Shown: positions 34,390-43,209 of the stretch, one piece after another
Layout: the number at the start of each line of letters is the position of its first letter
Position numbering within the stretch: position 1 is the first letter of the stretch
NCBI GenBank assembly: GCA_948847595.1
Contig: CAQOGY010000007.1
Span: forward strand, 124,001-188,000
Length of the DNA stretch: 64,000 nucleotides
Source of the DNA: an uncultured Bacteroides sp.
GTDB taxonomy: Bacteria; Bacteroidota; Bacteroidia; Bacteroidales; Bacteroidaceae
Reading direction: 5' to 3'
Program-made: the position numbers and the translations under genes
Notes under the pieces: generated by a model
The model's database searches: none
What the model was told of the DNA's origin: nothing
Seen by the model: the letters and a program-made list of their open reading frames with translations, nothing else

Positions 34390-37149
34390 TTATTGCTTGA
34401 AAGAAAACAGTTCGAGTAATTCTTCTTTCTTCAGCGGTTTTGCCAGAAATGCGTTGCAACCCGCTTCCATAGCACTTATCCTGTCAGCGTCAAAAGCATT
34501 GGCGGTCAGTGCTATAATAGGGATAACCGGGTTTAATTCCCTGATTTTCCGTGTCGCTTCCAGTCCGCCCATTATCGGCATCTTCATATCCATGAGAACG
34601 ATGTCGAACTTTTCGTTGCGCACCTTTTCCACGGCTTCCACTCCGTTCACTACGCGGGTAATCTGATATTCTTTGAGGATATTTTTCACTAATGAATAAT
34701 TGCTGTCGTTATCTTCGGCAATTAATATTTGCAACTCTTCTCCATTTATATTCTTGAAAGAGAAAGGTTGTCCGGATATGTGCGTATTTCGTTCCCGGAC
34801 AAGTTGTGGTTGTGGTGCTACTTTAGACTCAATGTCTTCCTGCATGCTTATCTCACACGGCACCCATGCCCAAAAAGTAGAACCTTCGCCGGGCGTGGAA
34901 GTAAATCCGATTTCTCCTCCTGCACCTTCGATGATAGCTCTCGAAATGGCTAATCCGAGACCCGTTCCCTGAGCAAACTCATTAAGCTTTTGGAATCGTC
35001 CGAATACTCTGTTCTGTAATTCAAACGGGATACCGACCCCCGAATCTTCCACATAAACCTTGATACCCCCGTTTTCGATACTGTATCCCATCTTGATGTG
35101 TCCGGAATGAGTACATTTTATCGCGTTCGTGAGGAAATTCATCCACACCTGTTTGAGTCGGTTTCTATCCAGGAATATCCAGCAGTCCGGGCCGGCATTC
35201 CCCATGATAAATTCCACATTCGGATTGGTGATTTTCGGTTGAATCATGGTATAAAGTTCACTGGATACTTTGGACAGGTTGAATTTTTCCCTCTTACGTT
35301 CAAGTATGCCTGATTCAATCTTGGAAAGGTCGAGAATGTCATTTATCAGTCGCAACAACAGTTCATTGTTCGATTCGATGATTTCCATATATTCTGCCTT
35401 TTCTTCGGGGTCGTCGCAATTCACCATCAGACCGGAGAAGCCGACAATGGCATTCAGCGGTGTACGTATCTCATGGCTCATATTGGCAAGGAAAGCCGAT
35501 TTGAGACGGTCGGAAAGTTCAGCTTTGTCTTTGAGTTCCTTTAGTTCCTGAGCCATTTTTTCCCACTTCGTATTGTTGAACCCTATACCGGTGTAACGGA
35601 TTATTTTTCCTCTCTTGTCTCTTTCTACCTGAATACCGGTGATGATTAAAGTCTGCCATTCCTTGTCCCATTTTGTCTTGGAGCGATATTGGAAATTGAA
35701 TTCCTGTTCATTGCCGTGAATCATACCTTCGAAATGTTCGCGCACAAGTTCTACGTCGTCCGGGTGGGAGACGCTTAAATATTGGTCGATATCAATCGGA
35801 GTTTCCGGGTGATAATCGTTGACGGGGTCATTGAATGCGGTGAATTTTCGGGTTATCACATCAAAGTCCCAGTATGACATACCGACGGTCTTGAAAGTAA
35901 GTTCCATTTTGTAGTTTCTCTCCTTGAGCTCCTCGTTCAGGCGGTGGAGCTTGGAGATATTTTGCCGGAAACCAGTGAAACGTATGGTGTTTCCGTTTTC
36001 GTCCTGCTCGAAAGGAACGCCGATGACATTGCAATATTGCCAGGACTCATCGTATTTTGTCTGTATACGGCAGGTGAAATTGACGGTTTCGTTCTCGCCC
36101 GACAGCATGGATTGCATGGCGTCGAAATAAGTGGAACGGTCGTCGGGATGCACAACACTTTCAAATTCCTGGAGAGAGACAAGTCTGTTAGGGGCATAGT
36201 CATTAATCGGGTCATTGTAGGACTCGAATTTCTGCGTTGTCACATCGAAGTCCCAATGTACGATATTGCTCACTTGCATGGCAAGTTCGCGTTTGGAAGT
36301 CAGGTCTTGTGTTTTCTTCTGCATTTGTATTTTCTCCGTCACATCCAGTTGGGTGCCGACAATCAGCAGCTTTCCTCGATGTTCGGAAGACAAGCGCATA
36401 CGGCTTTCGTAATGGCGGTACTGTCTTTCTTCCTTATTATAGAAGCGCAGGGTGGTGTGCACCTGTTCGGTTTCCTTGTTTATCAGTTGGGCGAAAAGCT
36501 GCATTAACTGTAGGCGGTCTTGCGGGTGTAGCAGGCTTTGCATCTGTTCCAGCGACATCTTCTCTTTTGCCAGTGCGTTTCCGTACAATGTGCTGAACGT
36601 TTTTTTGTGGACGTTATATACCCATGAAGCCATATTTGCGGCTTCCATAGCCATTTCCAGATTTTTCTTGCTTTCTTCCGTACGGAATTCCGCTTCTTTT
36701 TCGGCAGTCACGTCATTAGAGAGTAATATATGTCCGATAATATTTCTTTTATTATCCAACACCGGCACTACCTGTGCTTCATAAATAATAGAGTTCTTTT
36801 TTTGGCTGCTGAAATAGGCGTCACTATTTATACGGTCGAAGTCATATTCAAATTCTAATGTGACCTCTTCGCCCTTTTGAATTTTGGCTTTCAAATCTTT
36901 GTCCATATAGGGGCTATCGAAAAGATTGACTTTGTCTATGACTGTTGTCCGGTCGCTGACTCCGTACATTTTCAGGGCTTTATCGTTGATTTTACGTAAG
37001 ATTCCATCAGTATCATAAACTTCGATACTCATCGGCAGGCTGGCATAAATGTTTTCTGCGAACAAAAGTAGGTCGTGTGTCAATCCGGCAGATTCGTTTT
37101 CTAAAAGCACATGGTCATCCTTGAGGATAGGTGAATCGCTTTGTTTCAT
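34390..37149 (-). CDS. hybrid sensor histidine kinase with multiple PAS domains
   Basis: A 919-residue cytoplasmic hybrid kinase. Four or so PAS/PAC modules fill residues 1-540, with repeated WDFDV...ND...P...HPDD patterns near 300-340 and 420-460. The H-box SHEIRTPLNAIVGFS (His about 557), the HATPase domain (DSGVGIP, GTGLGLAISRAI) and a C-terminal receiver (LIAEDNDSNY, phosphoacceptor in VLMDMKMP, about residue 853) follow. No transmembrane helix is seen, so the signal is likely intracellular, such as redox or a small ligand. No DNA-binding output domain is present, so the phosphate must pass to another protein. Confidence 0.93.
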   Translation of the reverse strand: MKQSDSPILKDDHVLLENESAGLTHDLLLFAENIYASLPMSIEVYDTDGILRKINDKALKMYGVSDRTTVIDKVNLFDSPYMDKDLKAKIQKGEEVTLEFEYDFDRINSDAYFSSQKKNSIIYEAQVVPVLDNKRNIIGHILLSNDVTAEKEAEFRTEESKKNLEMAMEAANMASWVYNVHKKTFSTLYGNALAKEKMSLEQMQSLLHPQDRLQLMQLFAQLINKETEQVHTTLRFYNKEERQYRHYESRMRLSSEHRGKLLIVGTQLDVTEKIQMQKKTQDLTSKRELAMQVSNIVHWDFDVTTQKFESYNDPINDYAPNRLVSLQEFESVVHPDDRSTYFDAMQSMLSGENETVNFTCRIQTKYDESWQYCNVIGVPFEQDENGNTIRFTGFRQNISKLHRLNEELKERNYKMELTFKTVGMSYWDFDVITRKFTAFNDPVNDYHPETPIDIDQYLSVSHPDDVELVREHFEGMIHGNEQEFNFQYRSKTKWDKEWQTLIITGIQVERDKRGKIIRYTGIGFNNTKWEKMAQELKELKDKAELSDRLKSAFLANMSHEIRTPLNAIVGFSGLMVNCDDPEEKAEYMEIIESNNELLLRLINDILDLSKIESGILERKREKFNLSKVSSELYTMIQPKITNPNVEFIMGNAGPDCWIFLDRNRLKQVWMNFLTNAIKCTHSGHIKMGYSIENGGIKVYVEDSGVGIPFELQNRVFGRFQKLNEFAQGTGLGLAISRAIIEGAGGEIGFTSTPGEGSTFWAWVPCEISMQEDIESKVAPQPQLVRERNTHISGQPFSFKNINGEELQILIAEDNDSNYSLVKNILKEYQITRVVNGVEAVEKVRNEKFDIVLMDMKMPIMGGLEATRKIRELNPVIPIIALTANAFDADRISAMEAGCNAFLAKPLKKEELLELFSFKQ

Positions 37150-37243
37150 TTGTTGTTTCTTTTTATCAGTAAATAAGAACTGAACTATTCGTCTTTTATT
37201 TATTCTATTTGGTTTACAGTCCTAATGAAAGGACATTCGGTTA

Positions 37244-37251
37244 CAAATGTA
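37244..37251 (-). promoter_or_regulatory. -7 box of the hybrid kinase gene
   Basis: TACATTTG on the minus strand, about 95 bases upstream of the start codon. Confidence 0.45.
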
Positions 37252-37482
37252 TAATAAAAAAGCGAATGGGAAGAAATAATGAATGATAAAAAGGAAAAAA
37301 TGAATAGGGACTGTTGTCTATTTACGGATAATTTAATAGGTAGATACGATTTATTGTAGTTTGGAGTAATAACTGACGATGACTTCTTTGAAAATATAGA
37401 AAGGGCTGTGTAAAAAAGGTAATCGGAATGGATTCTCCTGATTATGTCACCTTTTTTACACAGCCACTTATGTTGTTCTTAC
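37252..37482. other. intergenic region with a long perfect inverted repeat
   Basis: The 333-base gap between the kinase start and the zinc-ribbon stop holds the kinase promoter and, at 37404-37420/37449-37465, perfect 17-base arms GGCTGTGTAAAAAAGGT and its complement around a 28-base loop that is itself partly self-complementary. It may terminate the zinc-ribbon gene (stop at 37483), but no T-run follows the stem. I see nothing else here. Confidence 0.55.
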
Positions 37483-37752
37483 TTATTTTTTCCACCTTTT
37501 CAGTTGCGGAAAGAATTCCTTCATGGTGGCGCGTGCTTCTTCTACATTGTATTTCACTTCAGAGTCTTTATTGAATTCATCCAAATACTTCAGGTTATGT
37601 TCAATCATCTCATCCATAGTACAGTCTTTAGTAAACTTCCCGTCCGCATAGCAGTAGTGACAATAGTCCTGGCTCTTGCTACCGTCTGCTTCTGTTCCGA
37701 ATGTAGATTCGTCTATCGGCATGGCGCAACACTGACAAATTTTCTGTTCCAT
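37483..37752 (-). CDS. putative zinc-ribbon protein
   Basis: An 89-residue protein with an N-terminal zinc-ribbon (CQCCAMPID ... DYCHYCYADGKF) of the putative zinc-ribbon family (PF12674-like) and a helical C-terminus ending in FPQLKRWKK. Function unknown. The ATG at 37752 is preferred over 37788 because the -7 box (37786-37793) overlaps the longer start. Confidence 0.85.
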   Translation of the reverse strand: MEQKICQCCAMPIDESTFGTEADGSKSQDYCHYCYADGKFTKDCTMDEMIEHNLKYLDEFNKDSEVKYNVEEARATMKEFFPQLKRWKK

Positions 37753-37785
37753 CTTTATTTTTGTTTTAAGTTTCTGGTTACCGGA

Positions 37786-37793
37786 CAAAGATA
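37786..37793 (-). promoter_or_regulatory. -7 box of the zinc-ribbon gene
   Basis: TATCTTTG on the minus strand, 33 bases before the start codon. Confidence 0.6.
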
Positions 37794-37864
37794 GGTAGAT
37801 TTATCGGAACAACAGTTATCCGTTCTTGCTAATTATCAATCTATTTTTCTATAAATTCGTACCT

Positions 37865-38599
37865 TTACCCGTTCGTTTTTACAGGCAGGCGCTTCCACAA
37901 CCAACGTGGAATCATTCTCCAAAAGAACACAAGAATCCGGTAACGCCAGTCGATGATTACCACCCGTCTTTTGTTTTTCAGCGCACGGGCAATGTGCCAT
38001 CCCACTTTATCCGCTTTCATTAGCATCGGATAATGCTTTCCGTCATTCAATAAATCCGTGGCTACAAATCCGGGACGAATATCCGTAAAATGAATGTCCA
38101 ACTTCTGAAGACGGGCAAGCTGTTCGAGAGCATCTATATAAGTATTCTGAAAACGTTTGGTCGCAGAATAGGCAGGAGCTACGCCAAGTCCTTTCGTCCC
38201 TGCGATGGAACTGATAACCGCCAGATGTCCGCCGCCCTTCTTCTTGAAATACGCAAAAGCGGTATCCACCATGCGGGTGAATCCCTCTACATTGGTGCGT
38301 GCCGTATTCAGTTCCACTTCCATATCCAGTTTCATGTTCTGGAAACCGATGCCGGAACTAAGAAGAAACAAGTCCATACCACCCGTTTTGTCTATGAGCG
38401 CATTCAGCTTTTCTGCCGCATCTTCACGGGTGACGTCCAATGCCTGAATTTCAATTTGGTCAGGTGCAACCCGTTGCAAGGTTTCAAGGGCAGACTGCCG
38501 TCTGCCTGCTATTCCAATCTGCCAGCCTTCCAGTAACAGGCATTTCGCAACTTCTTGCCCGATGCCGGATGTAGCTCCAATAATAACAGCTCGTTTCAT
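37865..38599 (-). CDS. short-chain dehydrogenase/reductase
   Basis: A 244-residue classical SDR. The coenzyme loop is GATSGIGQEVA, the AGR-R pattern after beta-2 favours NADP, and the catalytic residues are Ser in VISSIAG with the Tyr/Lys pair YSATK. A hydrophobic, basic C-terminal stretch (RYRILVFFWRMIPRWLWKRLPVK) suggests membrane association. The substrate is unknown. It runs in the same direction as the YgbA-like gene upstream, 33 bases away. Confidence 0.9.
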   Translation of the reverse strand: MKRAVIIGATSGIGQEVAKCLLLEGWQIGIAGRRQSALETLQRVAPDQIEIQALDVTREDAAEKLNALIDKTGGMDLFLLSSGIGFQNMKLDMEVELNTARTNVEGFTRMVDTAFAYFKKKGGGHLAVISSIAGTKGLGVAPAYSATKRFQNTYIDALEQLARLQKLDIHFTDIRPGFVATDLLNDGKHYPMLMKADKVGWHIARALKNKRRVVIIDWRYRILVFFWRMIPRWLWKRLPVKTNG

Positions 38600-38632
38600 T
38601 ACAAATATATATGTTTAGATTAATGTTGTTTC

Positions 38633-38932
38633 TTATAAATTCAGCAAATGGCGGATAGCTTCCCAAGGTGCATAGAGCAACATCCGCGGGCCGGAGAAAC
38701 GCATTACTGTCCGCATCCGTTCACGCATTGCCGGTTTGTAACAATGCACCGTGCACTTCTTGCACGAACTCTTCTTCTCCCCGAACGGACAACGGTCGAG
38801 ACGCGTATGTGCATAACGGAGCAGTTCCTCGCAATCAGGACAAAGAACGGCGTTCTTCTCCTTCTTCCGGCAGTAGATACGAATCATCAATTCTACCACC
38901 TTCTTCTCATGTGCAACACGTTGTTTCTTCAT
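38633..38932 (-). CDS. YgbA_NO family cysteine-rich protein
   Basis: A 99-residue protein of the nitrous-oxide-stimulated promoter (YgbA) family. Its conserved cysteines appear as CPDC, RCPFGEKKSSCKKC and HCYKP, followed by MRERMRTVMRFSGPRMLLYAPWEAIRHL. In E. coli ygbA belongs to the nitric-oxide regulon, and the protein probably binds a metal or iron-sulfur cluster. A TATCTTTG -7 box lies 20 bases upstream (38952-38959). Confidence 0.88.
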   Translation of the reverse strand: MKKQRVAHEKKVVELMIRIYCRKKEKNAVLCPDCEELLRYAHTRLDRCPFGEKKSSCKKCTVHCYKPAMRERMRTVMRFSGPRMLLYAPWEAIRHLLNL

Positions 38933-38951
38933 TTTCTCTTTTTGAACTCTA

Positions 38952-38959
38952 CAAAGATA
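38952..38959 (-). promoter_or_regulatory. -7 box of the YgbA-like gene
   Basis: TATCTTTG on the minus strand, divergent from the promoter at 38996. Confidence 0.55.
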
Positions 38960-38995
38960 AGGAAGATTACAGAAAATTTATCCAATTCTGTTTTG

Positions 38996-39003
38996 TATCT
39001 TTG
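38996..39003 (+). promoter_or_regulatory. -7 box abutting the small zinc-ribbon gene
   Basis: TATCTTTG ends 4 bases before the ATG at 39008, so the transcript should begin at or inside the start codon (leaderless). Confidence 0.6.
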
Positions 39004-39007
39004 CGGC

Positions 39008-39214
39008 ATGAGAAAGTTATTGTGTCCGCAATGTAAGATTGCCGCCTTATATGTAAAGAATGACCGGAACGAGAGGTTGCTGGTCTATGTGATGGAATAT
39101 GGAGAAGTAGTACCCAAGAATCCGGCAGATTCTATGGAAGGGTTCGATTTGACAGAAGTCTATTGCTTGGGCTGTTCATGGCATGGCTCTCCTAAAAGAT
39201 TGGTGAGAAGATAA
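39008..39214 (+). CDS. small zinc-ribbon-like protein
   Basis: A 68-residue protein with CPQC at residues 6-9 and CLGC at 53-56, a likely zinc ribbon, and a basic end (SPKRLVRR). I do not know its function. The start is fixed by the promoter at 38996-39003; upstream open codons reaching back to 38648 belong to the opposite strand gene. The mRNA is probably leaderless. Confidence 0.75.
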   Translation: MRKLLCPQCKIAALYVKNDRNERLLVYVMEYGEVVPKNPADSMEGFDLTEVYCLGCSWHGSPKRLVRR

Positions 39215-39297
39215 GGAAGGCTTCCCGTCCTGTATTTTTTGATTTATGTCAATGAAAGTGGAAAGATGATTTGAATCTTTCTAAGAGTATTTTTCCG

Positions 39298-39305
39298 TAT
39301 CTTTG
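39298..39305 (+). promoter_or_regulatory. -7 box of the MATE gene
   Basis: TATCTTTG with a TTTG 24 bases upstream (39270-39273), 24 bases before the ATG at 39330. Confidence 0.6.
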
Positions 39306-39329
39306 CGCGCAATTTTAGAACATAGACGT

Positions 39330-40703
39330 ATGGCAACCTCTAAAGAAATGACGGCAGGGCCGGCATTACCTCTGATTTTAAGGTTTACACTGCCGCTTTT
39401 GCTCGGCAATCTGCTGCAACAAACGTACTCGCTTGTCGATGCGGCAATCGTTGGAAAGTTTTTGGGAATTAATTCGTTGGCTTCGGTTGGAGCCAGCACA
39501 TCGGTGGTATTCCTCATTCTGGGATTCTGCAACGGGTGTTGCGGCGGTTTCGGCATTCCCGTGGCGCAGAAGTTCGGGGCGAGGGATTATAGTACGATGC
39601 GCAGTTATGTTTCCGTCAGCCTGAAACTCTCTATGGTGATGTCTGTGGCTATCGCTGTTGTCACCAGTATTCTGTGCGCGGATATTCTTCGGATGATGCG
39701 TACGCCGGAGAATATTTTCGAGGGGGCATATGCTTATCTGCTTGTCACCTTTATCGGCGTGCCTTTCACGTTCTTCTACAATCTTCTTTCGAGTATTATC
39801 CGTGCGTTGGGAGATAGCAAGACTCCTTTTTGGTTCCTGCTCCTTTCTACGGTTCTGAATATAATTCTTGATTTGTTCTGCATCCTTGTGCTTGGTTGGG
39901 GAGTGGCGGGAGCTGCCATTGCCACGGTATTCTCACAGGGACTTTCAGCCGTTCTCTGCTATATCTATATGTACAGGAAGTTTGAAATATTGCGAAGTAC
40001 GCCGAAAGAACGCCGGTTTCAGCCGAAACTGGCAAAGACGCTGCTTTATATCGGTGTGCCGATGGGGCTTCAGTTCTCTATCACCGCTATTGGCAGTATC
40101 ATGCTGCAAAGTGCGAACAATGCGTTGGGAACAGCCTGTGTTGCCGCCTTTACCTCGGCAATGCGCATCAAGATGTTCTTTATCTGTACATTCGAGAGTC
40201 TGGGGATTGCGATGGCTACCTTCAGCGGACAGAACTATGGTGCGGGCAAACCGGAACGTATTTGGCAGGGTATTAAGGCAAGTGCCTTGATGATGATTAT
40301 CTATGCGGCATTTACTTTTGTACTCCTGATGTTGGGAGCCAAGTATTTTGCTCTCATCTTTGTAGACCCGTCGGAAACGGAGATTTTGATGGATACGGAA
40401 CTCTTCCTTCATATTTCCTGTATGTTCTTTCCTACGCTCGGACTGTTGTGCATCCTGCGTTATACCATTCAGGGAGTGGGCTTTACGAATCTTGCCATGT
40501 TCTCCGGAGTGGCGGAGATGATTGCCCGTATTCTCGTCAGCCTTTATGCAGTTCCGGCTTTCGGCTTCCTTGCCGTCTGCTATGGTGACCCGATGGCTTG
40601 GATAGCTGCGGATTTATTCCTTGTCCCTGCTTTTGTTTATGTTTACAGGAGATTGAGGAGACAGGTACTTACAAACGGTACGATTACGCAAACTGTGGTA
40701 TAA
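39330..40703 (+). CDS. MATE family efflux transporter
   Basis: A 457-residue inner membrane antiporter with 12 predicted helices in two halves. The N-terminal PLILRFTLPLLLGNLLQQTYSLVDAAIVGKFLG and FVGVPFTFFYNLLSSIIRALGDSKTP-type segments are family hallmarks. MATE pumps export cationic drugs or metabolites with sodium or protons. The start at 39330 (MATSKEM) is preferred to an in-frame codon at 39303 that overlaps the promoter. It converges on the pseudouridine synthase; a CGGTTG/CAACCG hairpin sits between (40707-40721). Confidence 0.92.
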   Translation: MATSKEMTAGPALPLILRFTLPLLLGNLLQQTYSLVDAAIVGKFLGINSLASVGASTSVVFLILGFCNGCCGGFGIPVAQKFGARDYSTMRSYVSVSLKLSMVMSVAIAVVTSILCADILRMMRTPENIFEGAYAYLLVTFIGVPFTFFYNLLSSIIRALGDSKTPFWFLLLSTVLNIILDLFCILVLGWGVAGAAIATVFSQGLSAVLCYIYMYRKFEILRSTPKERRFQPKLAKTLLYIGVPMGLQFSITAIGSIMLQSANNALGTACVAAFTSAMRIKMFFICTFESLGIAMATFSGQNYGAGKPERIWQGIKASALMMIIYAAFTFVLLMLGAKYFALIFVDPSETEILMDTELFLHISCMFFPTLGLLCILRYTIQGVGFTNLAMFSGVAEMIARILVSLYAVPAFGFLAVCYGDPMAWIAADLFLVPAFVYVYRRLRRQVLTNGTITQTVV

Positions 40704-40741
40704 TGCCGGTTGGTGCAACCGAAAAGGATTGGTTCTATTTC

Positions 40742-42433
40742 TTAAAACTCCGGTTCTTTATGTATACAGATAATATCTCCGTAGACAGGATGGCGGAACT
40801 CGATATACTCGGCATGAAGATAAAGCCTGTCCGCTTTCTTGCCATAGAGCTCGTCTCCCAGAATGGGGCAGTTCAGCCCTTTCGGGTGGGCGGCATGTAC
40901 ACGTAGCTGATGGGTACGTCCGGTCAACGGATAGAAAGCGATGCGGGTACAGCTCCTTGAATTTGTGATTATCTGATATTCAGTGACAGCTTCCTTTCCG
41001 TACTCTTCATTCACCATTTGCCGGGGACGGTCGAGAGGGTTCAGGCAGAGGGGGAGTGAGATTTTTCCTGTCTTTCCGGTTTCTGCTATGACACCGTCCA
41101 ACAAAGCTATATATCGTTTTTTTATACTCCTGTTCTCGAACTGTGCCTGCAAATGTTGGTGTACTTCTTTCGTTTTGGCCACAAGCAGTAGTCCAGAAGT
41201 CGCCATATCGAGCCGGTGCACAATCATAGGCCCCGTAGCGTCAGGATACTTTTTCTTCAAGCGGTGATAAACGGAATCCATGTCTTCCGCCTTTCCCGGC
41301 ACGGATAACATTCCTGCCGGTTTGTTGACCAACACCAACCATTCATCTTCAAACACGGTTTCCAGTTCCGTATCTTTATGAACGTTATCCAATAACGGAT
41401 TCTCGTCTACTTCCAATCCCTGCAACATATGTTGCAGAATCGGTTCACATTTCCCTTTGCACGAAGGATAATAATATCCATGATGCCGGATTTCGTTTTT
41501 AGGAGAATCCCCCCACCAGAATTCAGCCATCGCCAACGGCTTTAATTGATGAAGATACGCATATTGCAGCAACTTGGGTAATGCGCATTCACCCGCACCG
41601 GCGGGTGGGACTTTCCGGACTGTCTGCTCGAAAATGGTACATAAGTCTTTCGCTTCTCCCTTCGCATTCAACATCCGGAATTGTCCGAACAGCTTTTGTT
41701 GCAAAGCTGCCGAACGTTCTTTCCGTTCTGCTTTCAGGCTTTCTATTTCACTCTTGAAACGGCTAACTTCCGCTTCGAGCTCTTCCAACCGCTTCTTCCA
41801 TGCTTTTTCCTTCCGTTTATATTCAGCTTTCTGATATTGGCTTTCCCGGATCAAAGTGGCCTGTTCTTCTTCGGAAATCCCGGGTGATGACCGGCGTCGG
41901 GCTTCTCTGTCTTCTTTCGCGGCTTTTAGCTCCGCTTTGGCGTGATTCAACTCCGCTTGAGCCTGCTCCGTTTCTATTTTCCACTTCTCTTTTGACTCAA
42001 GACAGGAAGCACTATTCTCCAACTCATTGATGCGGATATTGATAGCGGAAATCTGCTCTTCCTCAATCTTGAAAAATCCTTGTGGTTGCAGTAAGTCATA
42101 AACAGGAGGAACAAAATAAGTATGCAGGTTCTTTCCCGCCAAATTGCCGGAAAAGGCAGCTAAATAGCCTATTCTTCCTCCTTCTTCCGTCCCTTTTTCT
42201 GTATCTTTATCCGTATCTTTTTTCGTAGCTCCTTCCGTTTCCTGCATTATAACCAGTACTCCGAACATTTTTCCAAGAGTTAATTCATCCTGCCATTCCT
42301 TCCGGCTTGTGATATACTCTTTCACTTCTTCCGCCGCTAATACGCACAACGGATGAGGCGTATACAGGAAAGGGTAAGTGAATTTCTCCGGTAACGCAAT
42401 ATGAGAAACGGGCTTCTTGAAAAAATGTATCAT
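40742..42433 (-). CDS. RluA-type pseudouridine synthase with long coiled-coil N-terminus
   Basis: A 563-residue protein. The C-terminal ~230 residues are an RluA-type synthase with catalytic aspartate in IVHRLDMATSGLLL and the ends PLTGRTHQLRVHAAH and GDELYGKK. The first ~330 residues hold an N-terminal module (FKKPVSHIALPEKFTYPFLYTPHPLCVLAAEEV), a central coiled coil (about 120-250, rich in E, K, A and L) and a GECALPKLLQYAYLHQL segment. Proteins of this length occur in Bacteroides and some gamma-proteobacteria, and the RNA target is unknown. The ATG at 42433 is chosen because the promoter (42463-42470) lies between it and longer starts. Confidence 0.9.
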   Translation of the reverse strand: MIHFFKKPVSHIALPEKFTYPFLYTPHPLCVLAAEEVKEYITSRKEWQDELTLGKMFGVLVIMQETEGATKKDTDKDTEKGTEEGGRIGYLAAFSGNLAGKNLHTYFVPPVYDLLQPQGFFKIEEEQISAINIRINELENSASCLESKEKWKIETEQAQAELNHAKAELKAAKEDREARRRSSPGISEEEQATLIRESQYQKAEYKRKEKAWKKRLEELEAEVSRFKSEIESLKAERKERSAALQQKLFGQFRMLNAKGEAKDLCTIFEQTVRKVPPAGAGECALPKLLQYAYLHQLKPLAMAEFWWGDSPKNEIRHHGYYYPSCKGKCEPILQHMLQGLEVDENPLLDNVHKDTELETVFEDEWLVLVNKPAGMLSVPGKAEDMDSVYHRLKKKYPDATGPMIVHRLDMATSGLLLVAKTKEVHQHLQAQFENRSIKKRYIALLDGVIAETGKTGKISLPLCLNPLDRPRQMVNEEYGKEAVTEYQIITNSRSCTRIAFYPLTGRTHQLRVHAAHPKGLNCPILGDELYGKKADRLYLHAEYIEFRHPVYGDIICIHKEPEF

Positions 42434-42462
42434 CGGTTTATATTTGATTGTGATTATGGGTG

Positions 42463-42470
42463 CAAAAGTA
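42463..42470 (-). promoter_or_regulatory. -7 box of the RluA gene
   Basis: TACTTTTG on the minus strand, 29 bases before the start codon. Confidence 0.55.
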
Positions 42471-42493
42471 AGGTAAATCCGCGAATTTTGTCC

Positions 42494-42501
42494 TATATTT
42501 G
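42494..42501 (+). promoter_or_regulatory. -7 box of the SGNH hydrolase gene
   Basis: TATATTTG, divergent from the RluA promoter, 62 bases before the ATG at 42564. Confidence 0.5.
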
Positions 42502-42563
42502 TTCCGGAGTTTGAATGAAATAAAGTGGATGCTTGACTAAGTATAAACTTGAGTGAATATAAA

Positions 42564-43091
42564 ATGGACAGGATTGAGGAAAAACCGAAATTTGCCTTTG
42601 TCGGCAACAGCCATATGGCATTTTGGGCATTGGATATTTATTTCCCCCAATGGGAATGCCTGAACTACGGCGCACCCGGTGAAGGACTGGCTTATGTCGA
42701 GTCTTTTACTGTGGATACTTCCGATTGTCAGGTTATCATCCAATTCGGCAGCAACGACATCTATCGGTTGAACGATGAGAATGTGGACGATTACGTAGAA
42801 CGTTATGTGAAAGCAGTCCTTTCCGTTCCTTCTCTGAAAACATATCTTTTCTGTATTTTTCCACGAAACGATTACGATGATTACAGTACGGCAGTAAACC
42901 AGTTCATCCGTATGCTCAACCGGAAAATATATGAAAAACTACAAGGAACGGACATTATCTATCTCGATGTATTCGACCGCTTGTTACTGGACGGCAGACT
43001 GAATCCCGACCTGACCATCGACGACCTGCATCTGAATGGCAAAGGCTACAGCATACTGGCGGAAACAGTGAAACAAACTGTCAATTTATGA
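42564..43091 (+). CDS. SGNH/GDSL hydrolase
   Basis: A 175-residue cytoplasmic hydrolase. Block I reads FVGNSHMAFW (Ser nucleophile in GNSH rather than GDSL), block III FGSNDIY (Asn), and block V DDLHLNGKGY (Asp and His). Such enzymes deacetylate or hydrolyse esters of sugars or lipids; the substrate is unknown. The first ATG is at 42564; a TTG five codons upstream is possible but less likely. Confidence 0.88.
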   Translation: MDRIEEKPKFAFVGNSHMAFWALDIYFPQWECLNYGAPGEGLAYVESFTVDTSDCQVIIQFGSNDIYRLNDENVDDYVERYVKAVLSVPSLKTYLFCIFPRNDYDDYSTAVNQFIRMLNRKIYEKLQGTDIIYLDVFDRLLLDGRLNPDLTIDDLHLNGKGYSILAETVKQTVNL

Positions 43092-43158
43092 GTGATACCC
43101 GATTTCTTTTGTTACTGCTTTTATCGTAAAAATTGATGGCATATCAGTTTATTTTTCC

Positions 43159-43166
43159 TAATTTTG
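43159..43166 (+). promoter_or_regulatory. -7 box of the MaoC gene
   Basis: TAATTTTG with ATTG about 23 bases upstream, 43 bases before the start codon. Confidence 0.5.
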
Positions 43167-43209
43167 CCGTCAATTAATAGATTAATAACCCCCATAAAGC
43201 GATAAGACT

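Noticed and set aside
37404..37465. Interpretation of the perfect inverted repeat as an insertion sequence
   Set aside because: No transposase, only 62 bases between the outer ends, and no target duplication seen; kept only as an inverted repeat.
42434..42607. Longer N-terminus for the RluA-type gene
   Set aside because: The extra codons cover both divergent -7 boxes and the SGNH gene start.
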